Positions 1-5,937 of a stretch of 9,604 bases of DNA are shown here, in pieces; the stretch's first letter is position 1; every line of letters begins with the position of its first letter. Origin of the DNA: an uncultured Clostridia bacterium (GTDB lineage Bacteria; Bacillota; Clostridia; Oscillospirales; Ruminococcaceae). The notes under the pieces were generated by a model. That model did not search any database and had not been told where the DNA came from. It saw only the letters and a program-made list of their open reading frames with translations. The translations under genes and the position numbers were made by a program. The stretch is from contig CANRHA010000054.1 of NCBI GenBank assembly GCA_947630315.1, positions 1-9,604 of the forward strand, read 5' to 3'.

Positions 1-532
1 CCTCGTTTATAAGCGGCTGAATGTCGGTCTTTGCAAAAACTCCGCACCGGGCGGCTATCGGGTATATCTCCTTATAGTTTTTCGCCTCGTTGTTGAGACC
101 CTCGGCGTCGGTCTGCAAAAGCGCCGCCATCTGGTCGATAAACGAGCCTGTTCCGCCGGCGCAAACGCCGTTCATACGCTCGTCGAGTCCTCCGCGGAAG
201 TAGATGATCTTTGCGTCCTCGCCGCCGAGTTCTATTGCAACATCGGTCTGGGGCGCGGTTTTTTCAAGGGCCGACGCCACCGCGGCGACCTCCTGGACAA
301 AGGGTATTTTGAGCGCCTTGCCGAGGTTTATCGATCCCGACCCGGTTATCCCGACGGTGAGGCTTGCCTCTCCGACAGATTTTTCGGCCTCTTTAAGGAG
401 TTCCGCAAGGGTCTCCTGAATGTGGGCGCAATGGCGCCTGTATATTCCGAACAGGATATCGCCCTGTTCGTTCAGCAAAACGAGTTTGACGGTAGTTGAG
501 CCTACGTCGATACCGGCTTTTAAGTTTCTCAT
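1..532 (-). CDS. CoA-dehydratase activase (BadF/BadG/BcrA/BcrD ATPase family), N-terminal part
   Basis: The reading frame is open from the ATG at 532 to the window edge (177 residues, C-terminus missing). It begins MRNLKAGIDVGSTTVKLVLL, the phosphate-1 loop of the ASKHA (actin/hexokinase/Hsp70) ATPase fold. A connect-like ITGSGSINLG lies near residues 62-71 and IELGGEDAK at 100-108. The two cysteines that in HgdC-type activators bind a [4Fe-4S] cluster across the dimer are present: C124 in VCAGGTGSF and C163 in RCGVFAKTDIQ. Family role: ATP-driven one-electron reduction of a 2-hydroxyacyl-CoA dehydratase in anaerobes. The YRRH segment near 31-34 and the FIDQMAALL wording resemble the very long (about 1400 residue) clostridial activase-related proteins more than the short HgdC type. 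This is recall, not alignment, and the full length is not visible. A GAAAGGAAAG ribosome site precedes the ATG. The gene lies 26 nt after the CmpB-like gene and is probably cotranscribed with it. Confidence 0.9.
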   Translation of the reverse strand, partial: MRNLKAGIDVGSTTVKLVLLNEQGDILFGIYRRHCAHIQETLAELLKEAEKSVGEASLTVGITGSGSINLGKALKIPFVQEVAAVASALEKTAPQTDVAIELGGEDAKIIYFRGGLDERMNGVCAGGTGSFIDQMAALLQTDAEGLNNEAKNYKEIYPIAARCGVFAKTDIQPLINE

Positions 533-558
533 TTTACTTTCCTTTCTTAAAATATGGT

Positions 559-1293
559 TCAGCTGCGCTTATCGAGCTTTTCAAGCTTCTCGCGGATATC
601 ACGGAGGTGATCGGCGAGGTTTCTTTCAGACTTAAGAGCGAGGAAGAAGCTTGAACGCAGGGAGTTTTTGTCGTGGAAGCTGCGGATATGTGATTTGAGG
701 TTTTCGTATCTTACGATTACGTTGTTTTCGGCGGCAAACTTGCGTATCTTCATGACGATACCCGCCGAGTAGCATACGTCGATTATGAATACGCCGAAAA
801 ACAGGCCGATGAAGAAGGAAAAGGCGAGGTTTTTTGAGAGCCACTCGAGCGCGCCGAGAATATGAGGGTGGATCAAAAAGTAGTAGCCCGCGCCCATTAT
901 CGCCCAGGCGAGGGAAAACTTCGGGCAGATTATCCCCTGAATATTTCCCCACTGTGAGCGGTAATCCCAGAGCCTTAAATTGAAACACTTGAGGCTGACT
1001 ATTCCGGCGATATATTCTATGACGGTCATGCATACGGCCATGATAACAAAGAGTATGAGCTTTTTCAGCGTCGGGTTCTGGACGGTGAATTTATCTTCAA
1101 GCAAAGCGAGCAGGAAGAGAATGCAGAGCCCCGAGCCGTAAAGCGGCAGGTACGGACCCACGCAGAAGCCGGGGTTTATCCATTTTCGCTCGGGGTTTGC
1201 GCCCGAAAAGAAGCGGCGGTAGAAAAGTTCGAGCACCCACCCGAAGACGGATCCTATAAAAAACAGAAACGCAAGCGCCAGCGGCAGATTCAT
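559..1293 (-). CDS. CmpB-family (PF06541) five-helix membrane protein, putative ABC-transporter type IV
   Basis: A 244-residue integral membrane protein with about five hydrophobic helices, near residues 1-25, 46-65, 77-101, 120-145 and 152-178. A charged tail follows, ending in a short helical stretch (ERNLADHLRDIREKLEKLDK). It carries the family signatures: GWVLE at 18-22, a WINPGFCVGPYLPLYGSG segment at 38-55, E93 in the third helix, and LWDY at 108-111. Pfam labels the family as putative ABC-transporter type IV, but no transport function is established and no ATP-binding partner is visible here. The frame is open further upstream to an ATG at 1380. I chose the ATG at 1293 because GGGAGG sits 7 nt before it and because the upstream extension runs through a near-consensus promoter. 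The activase gene follows 26 nt downstream. The family call is firm; the biological role is unknown. Confidence 0.85.
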   Translation of the reverse strand: MNLPLALAFLFFIGSVFGWVLELFYRRFFSGANPERKWINPGFCVGPYLPLYGSGLCILFLLALLEDKFTVQNPTLKKLILFVIMAVCMTVIEYIAGIVSLKCFNLRLWDYRSQWGNIQGIICPKFSLAWAIMGAGYYFLIHPHILGALEWLSKNLAFSFFIGLFFGVFIIDVCYSAGIVMKIRKFAAENNVIVRYENLKSHIRSFHDKNSLRSSFFLALKSERNLADHLRDIREKLEKLDKRS

Positions 1294-1300
1294 AGCCAAG

Positions 1301-1306
1301 CCTCCC
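1301..1306 (-). promoter_or_regulatory. Ribosome binding site of the CmpB-family gene
   Basis: GGGAGG on the minus strand lies 7 nt before the ATG at 1293. It decides the start: the longer frame beginning at 1380 has no comparable site and would begin inside the promoter. Confidence 0.8.
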
Positions 1307-1351
1307 GTCAGTTTTCGACATTTTATGCATGCGGAATACGTACTTAATATA

Positions 1352-1380
1352 AGTATAACACCATTTCCGGGCGATGTCAA
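1352..1380 (-). promoter_or_regulatory. Sigma-A-type promoter for the CmpB-like/activase operon
   Basis: On the minus strand a perfect -35 TTGACA (1375-1380) is followed by a 17-bp spacer and a -10 TATACT (1352-1357). The predicted transcript would begin near 1345, giving a leader of about 50 nt before the ATG at 1293. No obvious operator or riboswitch fold was seen in this short leader. Confidence 0.85.
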
Positions 1381-1416
1381 CCGAATCGGCGGAGGGAAAT
1401 GTGGCCAAAGGGCTCA

Positions 1417-1449
1417 TAGAAGATAGATATTAGAAGATAGATGTTAGAA
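1417..1449. repeat. Low-complexity AGAAGATAGAT repeat, left copy
   Basis: The segment holds two consecutive copies of TAGAAGATAGAT separated by AT, then GTTAGAA. The 13-mer TAGAAGATAGATG at 1431-1443 is the exact reverse complement of CATCTATCTTCTA at 2033-2045. This copy therefore lies in the opposite orientation to the copies at 2019-2047 and 2137-2171. Confidence 0.8.
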
Positions 1450-1599
1450 AAGCTTTTACCGGGCTTGCGGAATGATCAGGGCGAGGGGCATGCCAGGAGT
1501 CTCTGCCGCTGTTGCCGGTGCCTTCTGCGCATAACGCAAGTACCCTGCTGACCGCTGCCCTTGTCCTGCCGGGTCTGATATATGATCTCTGACCTCTGT

Positions 1600-1720
1600 T
1601 CTCTGCCGCCGCCCCGGGCGAAGCCCGCCCCGCGCGCAGCGCGGGGCCAGCGCGCCGCAGGCGCGCTGCGGCGACCCGGAGGGCCGCCGGGGCTTCGCCC
1701 GGGGTGCGGCTACGCAGAGA
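1600..1720. repeat. GC-rich cloverleaf-like inverted-repeat element, copy 1
   Basis: A 15-bp perfect outer stem pairs CCCCGGGCGAAGCCC (1612-1626) with GGGCTTCGCCCGGGG (1690-1704). It is flanked further out by TCTCTGC (1600-1606) pairing with GCAGAGA (1714-1720). Inside are two tight hairpins, each with a GCA loop: an 8-bp stem at 1628-1646 and a 9-bp stem at 1648-1668. A weaker third arm lies at about 1669-1686. The arms abut with almost no unpaired bases, which gives a multi-way junction. The outer arms recur at 8892-8978. There is no U-tract, so it does not look like a simple terminator. Confidence 0.8.
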
Positions 1721-1736
1721 GGTTCCTGAGAGCGTT

Positions 1737-1770
1737 CCCCTCCCCTCGAGGGGAGGGGTCAGGGGAGGGG
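1737..1770. repeat. Perfect 22-bp palindrome plus a third half-site
   Basis: CCCCTCCCC (1737-1745) and GGGGAGGGG (1750-1758) are perfect inverted arms around the self-complementary TCGA centre. After TCA, a second GGGGAGGGG follows at 1762-1770. The frames through it give artefactual SPRGEG-type peptides and are not genes. Confidence 0.8.
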
Positions 1771-1777
1771 TGATTCA

Positions 1778-1915
1778 AATAGCATGAGCGGATAGTTGTT
1801 AGAGAGTAGTTATTAGTAGTTAGTTGATGGGGTCTCGAGGGTGCGGATAATATCAGGGTAAGCGAATACCTTGCTTTCCCGGTAGCGGCACGCTGTTCTG
1901 CCTTTCCATGAATGG
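1778..1915 (+). repeat. AATAGCATGAGCG repeat unit A (interrupted)
   Basis: Diverged first copy of a unit that recurs at 1940 and 2053. AATAGCATGAGCG (1778-1790) is separated from its partner GCGAATACC (1862-1870) by 71 bp of unrelated TAGTTATTAG-rich sequence. In the other copies the two words lie 2-8 bp apart. Downstream, GTAGCGGCACGCTGTTCTG matches the GCACTCTGT segment of the other copies imperfectly. The right end is approximate. Confidence 0.6.
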
Positions 1916-1939
1916 CGTACAATCAACCGGTTCATTTAA

Positions 1940-2052
1940 AATAGCATGAGCGAAGCGAATACCTTTTTACAACTGGGCAACTGCGTCGCACTCTGTAACA
2001 TCCGTTCCCAAGAGAGCGTTCTATCTTCTATACATCTATCTTCTAACGCTCT
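1940..2052 (+). repeat. AATAGCATGAGCG repeat unit B
   Basis: AATAGCATGAGCG (1940-1952), GCGAATACC (1955-1963) with a following T-run, then GTCGCACTCTGTAAC. The unit ends in a low-complexity CTATCTTCTA tract (2019-2047). It directly abuts unit C, giving a period of about 113 bp. Confidence 0.7.
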
Positions 2053-2171
2053 AATAGCATGAGCGGCACCGCCGCGAATACCTTTTTGTCAATGTGTTGT
2101 AGCCGCACTCTGTCACTATTGCTCACAGTAAGGCGCTCTATCTTCTAACCATCTAACACCTATCATCTAAC
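2053..2171 (+). repeat. AATAGCATGAGCG repeat unit C
   Basis: AATAGCATGAGCG (2053-2065) and GCGAATACC (2074-2082) with a T-run, GCCGCACTCTGTCAC, then a CTATCTTCTAACCATCTAAC tract at 2137-2171. Same order of words as unit B, with an extra small GC inverted repeat (GCGGCACCGCCGC) between the first two words. Confidence 0.7.
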
Positions 2172-2191
2172 GGCTTTTTCCCCAAAAAGGC

Positions 2192-2220
2192 TTGAAATTT
2201 CCCCGCGGGTATGATAAACT
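2192..2220 (+). promoter_or_regulatory. Candidate promoter of the dtxR-like/HD-GYP operon
   Basis: TTGAAA (2192-2197), a 17-bp spacer and TAAACT (2215-2220) lie about 40 bp before the ATG at 2259. A perfect TATAAT at 2220-2225 is also present but has no suitably spaced -35, so either hexamer could be the -10. The spacer contains the palindrome CCCGCGGG (2202-2209). I do not recognise a standard DtxR or MntR box, though autoregulation would be expected to act here. Confidence 0.5.
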
Positions 2221-2258
2221 ATAATGGAATATGAAATATCGGAAAAGGAGGGCTTGAA

Positions 2259-2630
2259 ATGAGTCTTCAGGAATCGGGCGAGATGTATCTTGAAACGATA
2301 CTTATTCTCTCAAAGAAGCTTTCGGGCGTGCGCTCTATCGACGTCTGCGAGGAGATGGGCTACTCAAAGCCGAGCGTTTCGCGCGCGGTCGGGATATTGA
2401 AAAACGGCGGATATATCCTTGTCGACCGCGACGGGTATATAACCCTCACCGACGAGGGCAGATACGTTGCCGAGAGGACCTACGAGCGCCACAGAGTTCT
2501 CACCTCGTTTTTTGAGGATATAGGCGTCAGCGCCGAACGCGCCTCAGAGGACGCCTGCAAGATCGAGCACGATATCTCCGACGAGACTTTTGAGGCTCTC
2601 AAAAAGTATATAGCAAAATCAGGAATATAG
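2259..2630 (+). CDS. DtxR/MntR-family metal-dependent transcriptional regulator
   Basis: A 123-residue winged-helix repressor. The N-terminal GEMYLETILIL (residues 7-17) matches the DtxR start. The helix-turn-helix lies at about 26-49 (recognition helix near SKPSVSRAVGILKN) and the wing at about 52-64. The dimerisation part has ERHRVL (H78) and DACKIEHDISDE. Likely metal ligands by family alignment are M9, C100, E103 and H104, the Met/Cys/Glu/His pattern of DtxR/IdeR-like iron sensors; MntR has Asp at the M9 position. H78 matches ancillary DtxR H79, but the ancillary Glu (DtxR E83) is Thr82. There is no C-terminal SH3-like domain. Start: AAGGAGGG ends 6 nt before the ATG. The sensor gene begins 30 nt after the stop, so the two are probably cotranscribed. 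Family is firm; the metal (iron or manganese) and the target genes are inferred or unknown. Confidence 0.9.
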   Translation: MSLQESGEMYLETILILSKKLSGVRSIDVCEEMGYSKPSVSRAVGILKNGGYILVDRDGYITLTDEGRYVAERTYERHRVLTSFFEDIGVSAERASEDACKIEHDISDETFEALKKYIAKSGI

Positions 2631-2660
2631 CCCGATATAATAAGGAAGGACAGTTTTTGT

Positions 2661-5600
2661 ATGACTCTGAAACGCATATGTGTCGCTTTTGCAGCGGTCA
2701 TTATCGCTTCTCTGACCCTAAGTTTGCCCATCTGCGCGGCGCACAACGAATTCCCCCATGTCGTCACGCTCTACAACGAATCAAACGGCCTGCCGACCGG
2801 CGAGGCCAACGAGGTCATTCAGACCCGCGACGGTTATATCTGGATAGGCTCCTACGGCGGTCTTATAAGATATGACGGCTCCTCGTTCCGCAATTTCAGC
2901 ATCGAGGGGGCGATCCCCTCGTCGTCGATACGCGCGCTTCATCAGGACGCCTCCGGCCGCCTCTGGATAGGCACCAACGACGCCGGCGTATTTTACATGG
3001 AAAACGGCGTCATAACCCCTGTTGAGAACGCCGATGAAAACTCGTTTTTGTGTATCCGTGATTTTTCCGAGGATAAGTCCGGAACTATCTACGTCGCCTC
3101 AAATTCGGGCATGGCATATATTTCGGACGGCGTGTTAAGCCCTATATCCGGCGAACATTCTGTTGGCGGAACGGTTTATTCCATCGGCGTTGATTCGTTC
3201 GGCAGGGTGTGGGGCGCTCTCAACGCCGGCGTTTGCGTCGTCACCGACGGCAGGGTCGAGCTTAAGTCCTACGGCTCGGAGGATTTCTTCGACATGACCA
3301 AAAACAGCGTTCCCGGAGCGCTTGTAACTACCGACAACGGCATTATACCTACCTACTGCCTTGAAAGCGATTCCGAGGGCAGGATATGGCTCGGCTCGGC
3401 GACAAACACCCTTGCTATCCTTAGCTTTGATTCCGACAGCCTCGACCCCGCCGATTTTGACATCGAGTATAAAGTCACCGAGGCGGTAAACACCCATAAC
3501 TCAATAAGGACCTCCCCCGACGGCAGCATGGTAGTCTGCGGAAATATCGGGGCGTGCGTAATATATCCCGACGGCAGGGTGTCCGATTTTTCCGAGGACG
3601 AATGCGCGGCGTCGCTTAACAGCGGCTGCGTAGATTACGAGGGCAACGTCTGGCTCGCCTCTACCGCCTACGGGATAATCAAGTACACAAGGGGATATTT
3701 TGAGACCCCCGGCGCTGAAAAGCTCTCGGGGATATCCTTGAACGCCGTTGCAAAGCAGGGCGGCTACATATATGTCGCGACCGACAGCGGCCTTATGTGC
3801 TTTGATGAAAACTGGAACGCCGTAAGCGACGACTTCACTAAGCTTTTTGAGGGCGTAAGGGTAAGATGTCTGCTTTCGGACAGCAGCGGAAACATATGGG
3901 CGGCGGCGTATTCGACCCACGATTCTGTGGTATGCCATAACCCCGTTACCGGGCAGACGCGTTCCTTTGACACCTCGAGCGGGCTTTTGAGCACCAACGC
4001 GAGGACCCTTTACGAGCTTTCCGACGGCGGAATAGCGGTAGGAACTCAGGAGGGCCTCAACATAATAAGAGACGGCGAAGTCGCCGAGAGCTACGGCGCA
4101 GATAAGGGTCTTTCCACGACCTCTGTCCTCTGCATAATCGAGTCGCCCGATGGTTCGGTGCTTGTCGGCTCAGACGGCGGAGGGATCTACGAAATAAAGG
4201 ACGGCGAGGTTATTAACCACGGCTTTGACGAGGGCCTTTCGGAGGGCGTTGTGCTGAGAATGGAGCCCGACGCCGAGGGCGGGGGCTGCTTTATAAGCGC
4301 GGGTTCGTCGCTTTACTACTGGAACGATGACGGCTTCAGAAAGATAGAGATAGCCAAAGGCGCCGGAAGCATTTTCGACTTTACTCTCCGCGACGGCAGA
4401 CTCTGGATCTTGCAGAACAACGGAATAATGGCCTTTGAGCGCGGCGAACTTTTGTCCGATCACCCCGAGGAGGCAATACCTAAAAAGTACGGCTTTGAAC
4501 ACGGCCTCTCCGGGTCTTTGAACGCGAACACCTGGAACTGGACCGACCCCGACACCGGCGAGCTTTATATTGCAACCCGAAGCGGCATAAGCGTTTTCGG
4601 GTTCGAGAGCGTTTCAAACGTCCTTCACGGAATTATAATCAACGGCGTGAACGTCGACGGAGAAGAAATTCAGAATCCCGTTTCGGAGATACGCCTAAAA
4701 AGCGACGCGGGCAGAATATCCGTAGATTTTTCCGCCCTCACCTACGCCGGCACCACCGATATCGCAATAGAATACTGCCTTGAGGGATTCGACCGCGGGC
4801 CGTCTACCGTATACGGCGACGCCAACGCCGAGGTTAGCTATACAAACCTCCCGGGCGGCGAATATAACTTTACCGCCTCGGTCTATGAGGTAGGAAACCC
4901 CGGCAACAGCGCCGAGGTATCGCTGAAGATCATCAAGGACAAAAAGCTCTACGAACACACCGGCTTTATGGCTGCGGCGATAATTTTCGGAATACTTGCC
5001 GCGGCGGGTATAGTTGCGCTTTTGGCGTCGTTTAAGATAAAATCGATGAAGCGCCGCCAGAAGGAGTACCGCAGCATAGTCGAACAGTCGCTGCAGACCT
5101 TTGCCCGCTCGATAGACGCAAAGGATCGCTACACCAACGGACATTCCTTAAGAGTCGCGGAGTATTCCCGCGAGCTTGCAAAGAGAATGAACTTAGACGA
5201 CGCGGTTCAGGAGAAGATCTACTACATAGCGCTTTTGCACGACATAGGCAAGATAGGCATACCCGACAGCGTTTTGAATAAGCCGGGCAAATTAACCGAC
5301 GAGGAGCGGCAGATAATTCAGAATCACCCGAAGATAGGCGGCGAAATTCTGAAGGAATTTACCGCGATAGAGGGCATAGCCGACGGCGCGAAGTACCATC
5401 ACGAGAGAATAGACGGCAAGGGCTACAACAGCGGCTTAAAGGGCGACGAGATACCGCTTATCGCGAGGATAATAGGCGTTGCCGACACCTACGACGCGAT
5501 GTCGAGCGACAGGCCCTACCGCAAGGCGCTCACCCGCGAGGTTATCGAAGATGAGCTTAAGCGCGTAAGCGGCACCCAGCTCGACCCGAACATAGTTCCG

Positions 5601-5693
5601 CATATGCTCGATATGATCGAGGAGGGCTTTGCGCCCATCTCGAGCGGCAGAGACAGAGCGCCCGACGACCTCAGCTCTCACTACCATATGTAA
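2661..5693 (+). CDS. Membrane sensor: double beta-propeller, Y_Y_Y domain and HD-GYP phosphodiesterase domain
   Basis: 1010 residues. A signal peptide/anchor (1-27, hydrophobic from about 6 to 25) is followed by fourteen two-component-regulator propeller motifs. Their central strands lie near W61, W102, Y144, W184, W243, V291, W331, Y371, W413, A459, L501, F544, W582 and Y636, consistent with two seven-bladed propellers. A Y_Y_Y domain spans about 680-762 and a membrane helix about 768-790, with a basic KRR stop-transfer. The cytoplasmic HD-GYP domain runs from about 815 to 990: H828 (GHS), H860-D861 (HDIGKIGIPD), HHERIDGKGYN (913-923) and ADTYDAMSSDRPYR (D942). The metal ligands look intact, but GYP is GYN. 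Predicted role: extracytoplasmic ligand sensing coupled to cyclic-di-GMP hydrolysis. There is no GGDEF, kinase or receiver domain. Start: AAGGAAGGA lies 10 nt before the ATG. It follows the DtxR-like gene by 30 nt and a strong terminator follows it. The ligand is unknown. Confidence 0.9.
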   Translation: MTLKRICVAFAAVIIASLTLSLPICAAHNEFPHVVTLYNESNGLPTGEANEVIQTRDGYIWIGSYGGLIRYDGSSFRNFSIEGAIPSSSIRALHQDASGRLWIGTNDAGVFYMENGVITPVENADENSFLCIRDFSEDKSGTIYVASNSGMAYISDGVLSPISGEHSVGGTVYSIGVDSFGRVWGALNAGVCVVTDGRVELKSYGSEDFFDMTKNSVPGALVTTDNGIIPTYCLESDSEGRIWLGSATNTLAILSFDSDSLDPADFDIEYKVTEAVNTHNSIRTSPDGSMVVCGNIGACVIYPDGRVSDFSEDECAASLNSGCVDYEGNVWLASTAYGIIKYTRGYFETPGAEKLSGISLNAVAKQGGYIYVATDSGLMCFDENWNAVSDDFTKLFEGVRVRCLLSDSSGNIWAAAYSTHDSVVCHNPVTGQTRSFDTSSGLLSTNARTLYELSDGGIAVGTQEGLNIIRDGEVAESYGADKGLSTTSVLCIIESPDGSVLVGSDGGGIYEIKDGEVINHGFDEGLSEGVVLRMEPDAEGGGCFISAGSSLYYWNDDGFRKIEIAKGAGSIFDFTLRDGRLWILQNNGIMAFERGELLSDHPEEAIPKKYGFEHGLSGSLNANTWNWTDPDTGELYIATRSGISVFGFESVSNVLHGIIINGVNVDGEEIQNPVSEIRLKSDAGRISVDFSALTYAGTTDIAIEYCLEGFDRGPSTVYGDANAEVSYTNLPGGEYNFTASVYEVGNPGNSAEVSLKIIKDKKLYEHTGFMAAAIIFGILAAAGIVALLASFKIKSMKRRQKEYRSIVEQSLQTFARSIDAKDRYTNGHSLRVAEYSRELAKRMNLDDAVQEKIYYIALLHDIGKIGIPDSVLNKPGKLTDEERQIIQNHPKIGGEILKEFTAIEGIADGAKYHHERIDGKGYNSGLKGDEIPLIARIIGVADTYDAMSSDRPYRKALTREVIEDELKRVSGTQLDPNIVPHMLDMIEEGFAPISSGRDRAPDDLSSHYHM

Positions 5694-5694
5694 A

Positions 5695-5733
5695 ACAAAA
5701 TCTCCGGTGGCCTTCACCGGAGATTATTTTTGT
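5695..5733 (+). terminator. Intrinsic terminator after the HD-GYP gene
   Basis: An 11-bp perfect stem, AATCTCCGGTG (5699-5709) and CACCGGAGATT (5715-5725), encloses the loop GCCTT and is followed by ATTTTTGTG. It begins right after the stop codon. The upstream ACAAAA makes the structure roughly symmetrical, so it may also work on transcripts coming from the right. Confidence 0.9.
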
Positions 5734-5746
5734 GATTATTAGCTGC

Positions 5747-5772
5747 GGGGTATATAGGGAACCCATTCGGGG
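5747..5772 (+). repeat. 26-bp direct repeat, copy 1
   Basis: GGGGTATATAGGGAACCC and the following eight bases match 5899-5924 at 22 of 26 positions. The two copies are 152 bp apart in a non-coding gap. Confidence 0.7.
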
Positions 5773-5788
5773 CATGATTTAAAAAATC

Positions 5789-5819
5789 ATAAAAATCGGG
5801 GCTTTGCCGCGATTTTTAT
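5789..5819 (-). terminator. Probable bidirectional terminator, serving the minus-strand ilvD/ATPase unit
   Basis: ATAAAAATCG (5789-5798) pairs with CGATTTTTAT (5810-5819), with an inner GGC/GCC pair and a 3-nt loop. On the minus strand the stem is followed by TTTTTATGATTTTTT, a good U-tract. On the plus strand the tail is ATTTTTATACCTT. It lies about 120 bp after the minus-strand ATPase stop, so other hairpins would be transcribed first. Confidence 0.65.
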
Positions 5820-5834
5820 ACCTTAATCGCCGCA

Positions 5835-5872
5835 GCTTCACAAGCAAAATAGTTTTACAAGGCTTGTGAAGC
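5835..5872. repeat. 11-bp inverted repeat
   Basis: GCTTCACAAGC (5835-5845) is the exact reverse complement of GCTTGTGAAGC (5862-5872). The 16-nt loop contains AAAATAGTTTT. It is followed by another small stem, GCATTGC/GCGATGC (5878-5895), with loop GCAG. No U-tract follows on either strand. Confidence 0.65.
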
Positions 5873-5898
5873 GTGAGCATTGCGCAGGCGATGCAGGA

Positions 5899-5930
5899 GG
5901 GGTATATGGGGAACCCGTCCGGGATTCCCC
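5899..5930. repeat. 26-bp direct repeat, copy 2, with a GGGGAA...TTCCCC hairpin
   Basis: Copy 2 of the direct repeat occupies 5899-5924. Its right part folds: GGGGAA (5908-5913) pairs with TTCCCC (5925-5930) and CCC with GGG inside, with one bulged A. It lies only 7 nt beyond the stop codon of the minus-strand ATPase gene. There is no U-tract, so it is at most a 3'-end stabiliser or a weak terminator. Confidence 0.6.
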
Positions 5931-5937
5931 ATAAATT

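Larger units (their letters stand above)
1381..2258. other. Gene-free, repeat-filled intergenic block
   Basis: No credible coding frame is present. The short frames here translate into low-complexity peptides from palindromic or simple-repeat DNA and lack ribosome sites. The block separates divergent transcription units (the CmpB-like operon leftward, the DtxR-like operon rightward). It contains low-complexity AGAAGATAGAT-type repeats at both ends, a GC-rich cloverleaf, a perfect palindrome and three diverged copies of an AATAGCATGAGCG unit, each listed separately. I see nothing recognisable in 1450-1599 beyond a CTCTG-rich run at about 1588-1606. Confidence 0.8.
5741..5837. repeat. Inverted repeat enclosing two A/T-rich hairpins
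   Basis: AGCTGCGG (5741-5748) pairs with CCGCAGCT (5830-5837). Inside are ATGATTT/AAATCAT (5774-5790, 3-nt loop) and the AAAAATCG hairpin listed separately. Whether the outer arms really pair is uncertain; this is base complementarity only. Confidence 0.55.

Noticed and set aside
1294..1380. Upstream extension of the CmpB-family gene to the ATG at 1380
   Set aside because: The extra 29 codons overlap a near-consensus promoter and lack a ribosome site, while GGGAGG sits correctly before the ATG at 1293.
1582..1922. Short frames on both strands giving PSPRGEG-like and RPGGPPGLRPG-like peptides
   Set aside because: They are translations of the cloverleaf and the palindrome, with no ribosome sites and low-complexity composition.
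1778..2171. CRISPR array
   Set aside because: There are only three diverged units with unequal spacing (about 160 and 113 bp), internal low-complexity sequence and no cas genes nearby.
2220..2225. Perfect TATAAT as the -10 of the dtxR-like operon
   Set aside because: No -35-like hexamer lies 16-18 bp upstream and there is no TGn extension. TTGAAA is 22 bp away. It was kept only as an alternative to TAAACT at 2215-2220.
2192..2258. DtxR/MntR operator upstream of the regulator
   Set aside because: Short palindromes such as CCCGCGGG are present, but nothing matches the known DtxR or MntR box well enough to call.
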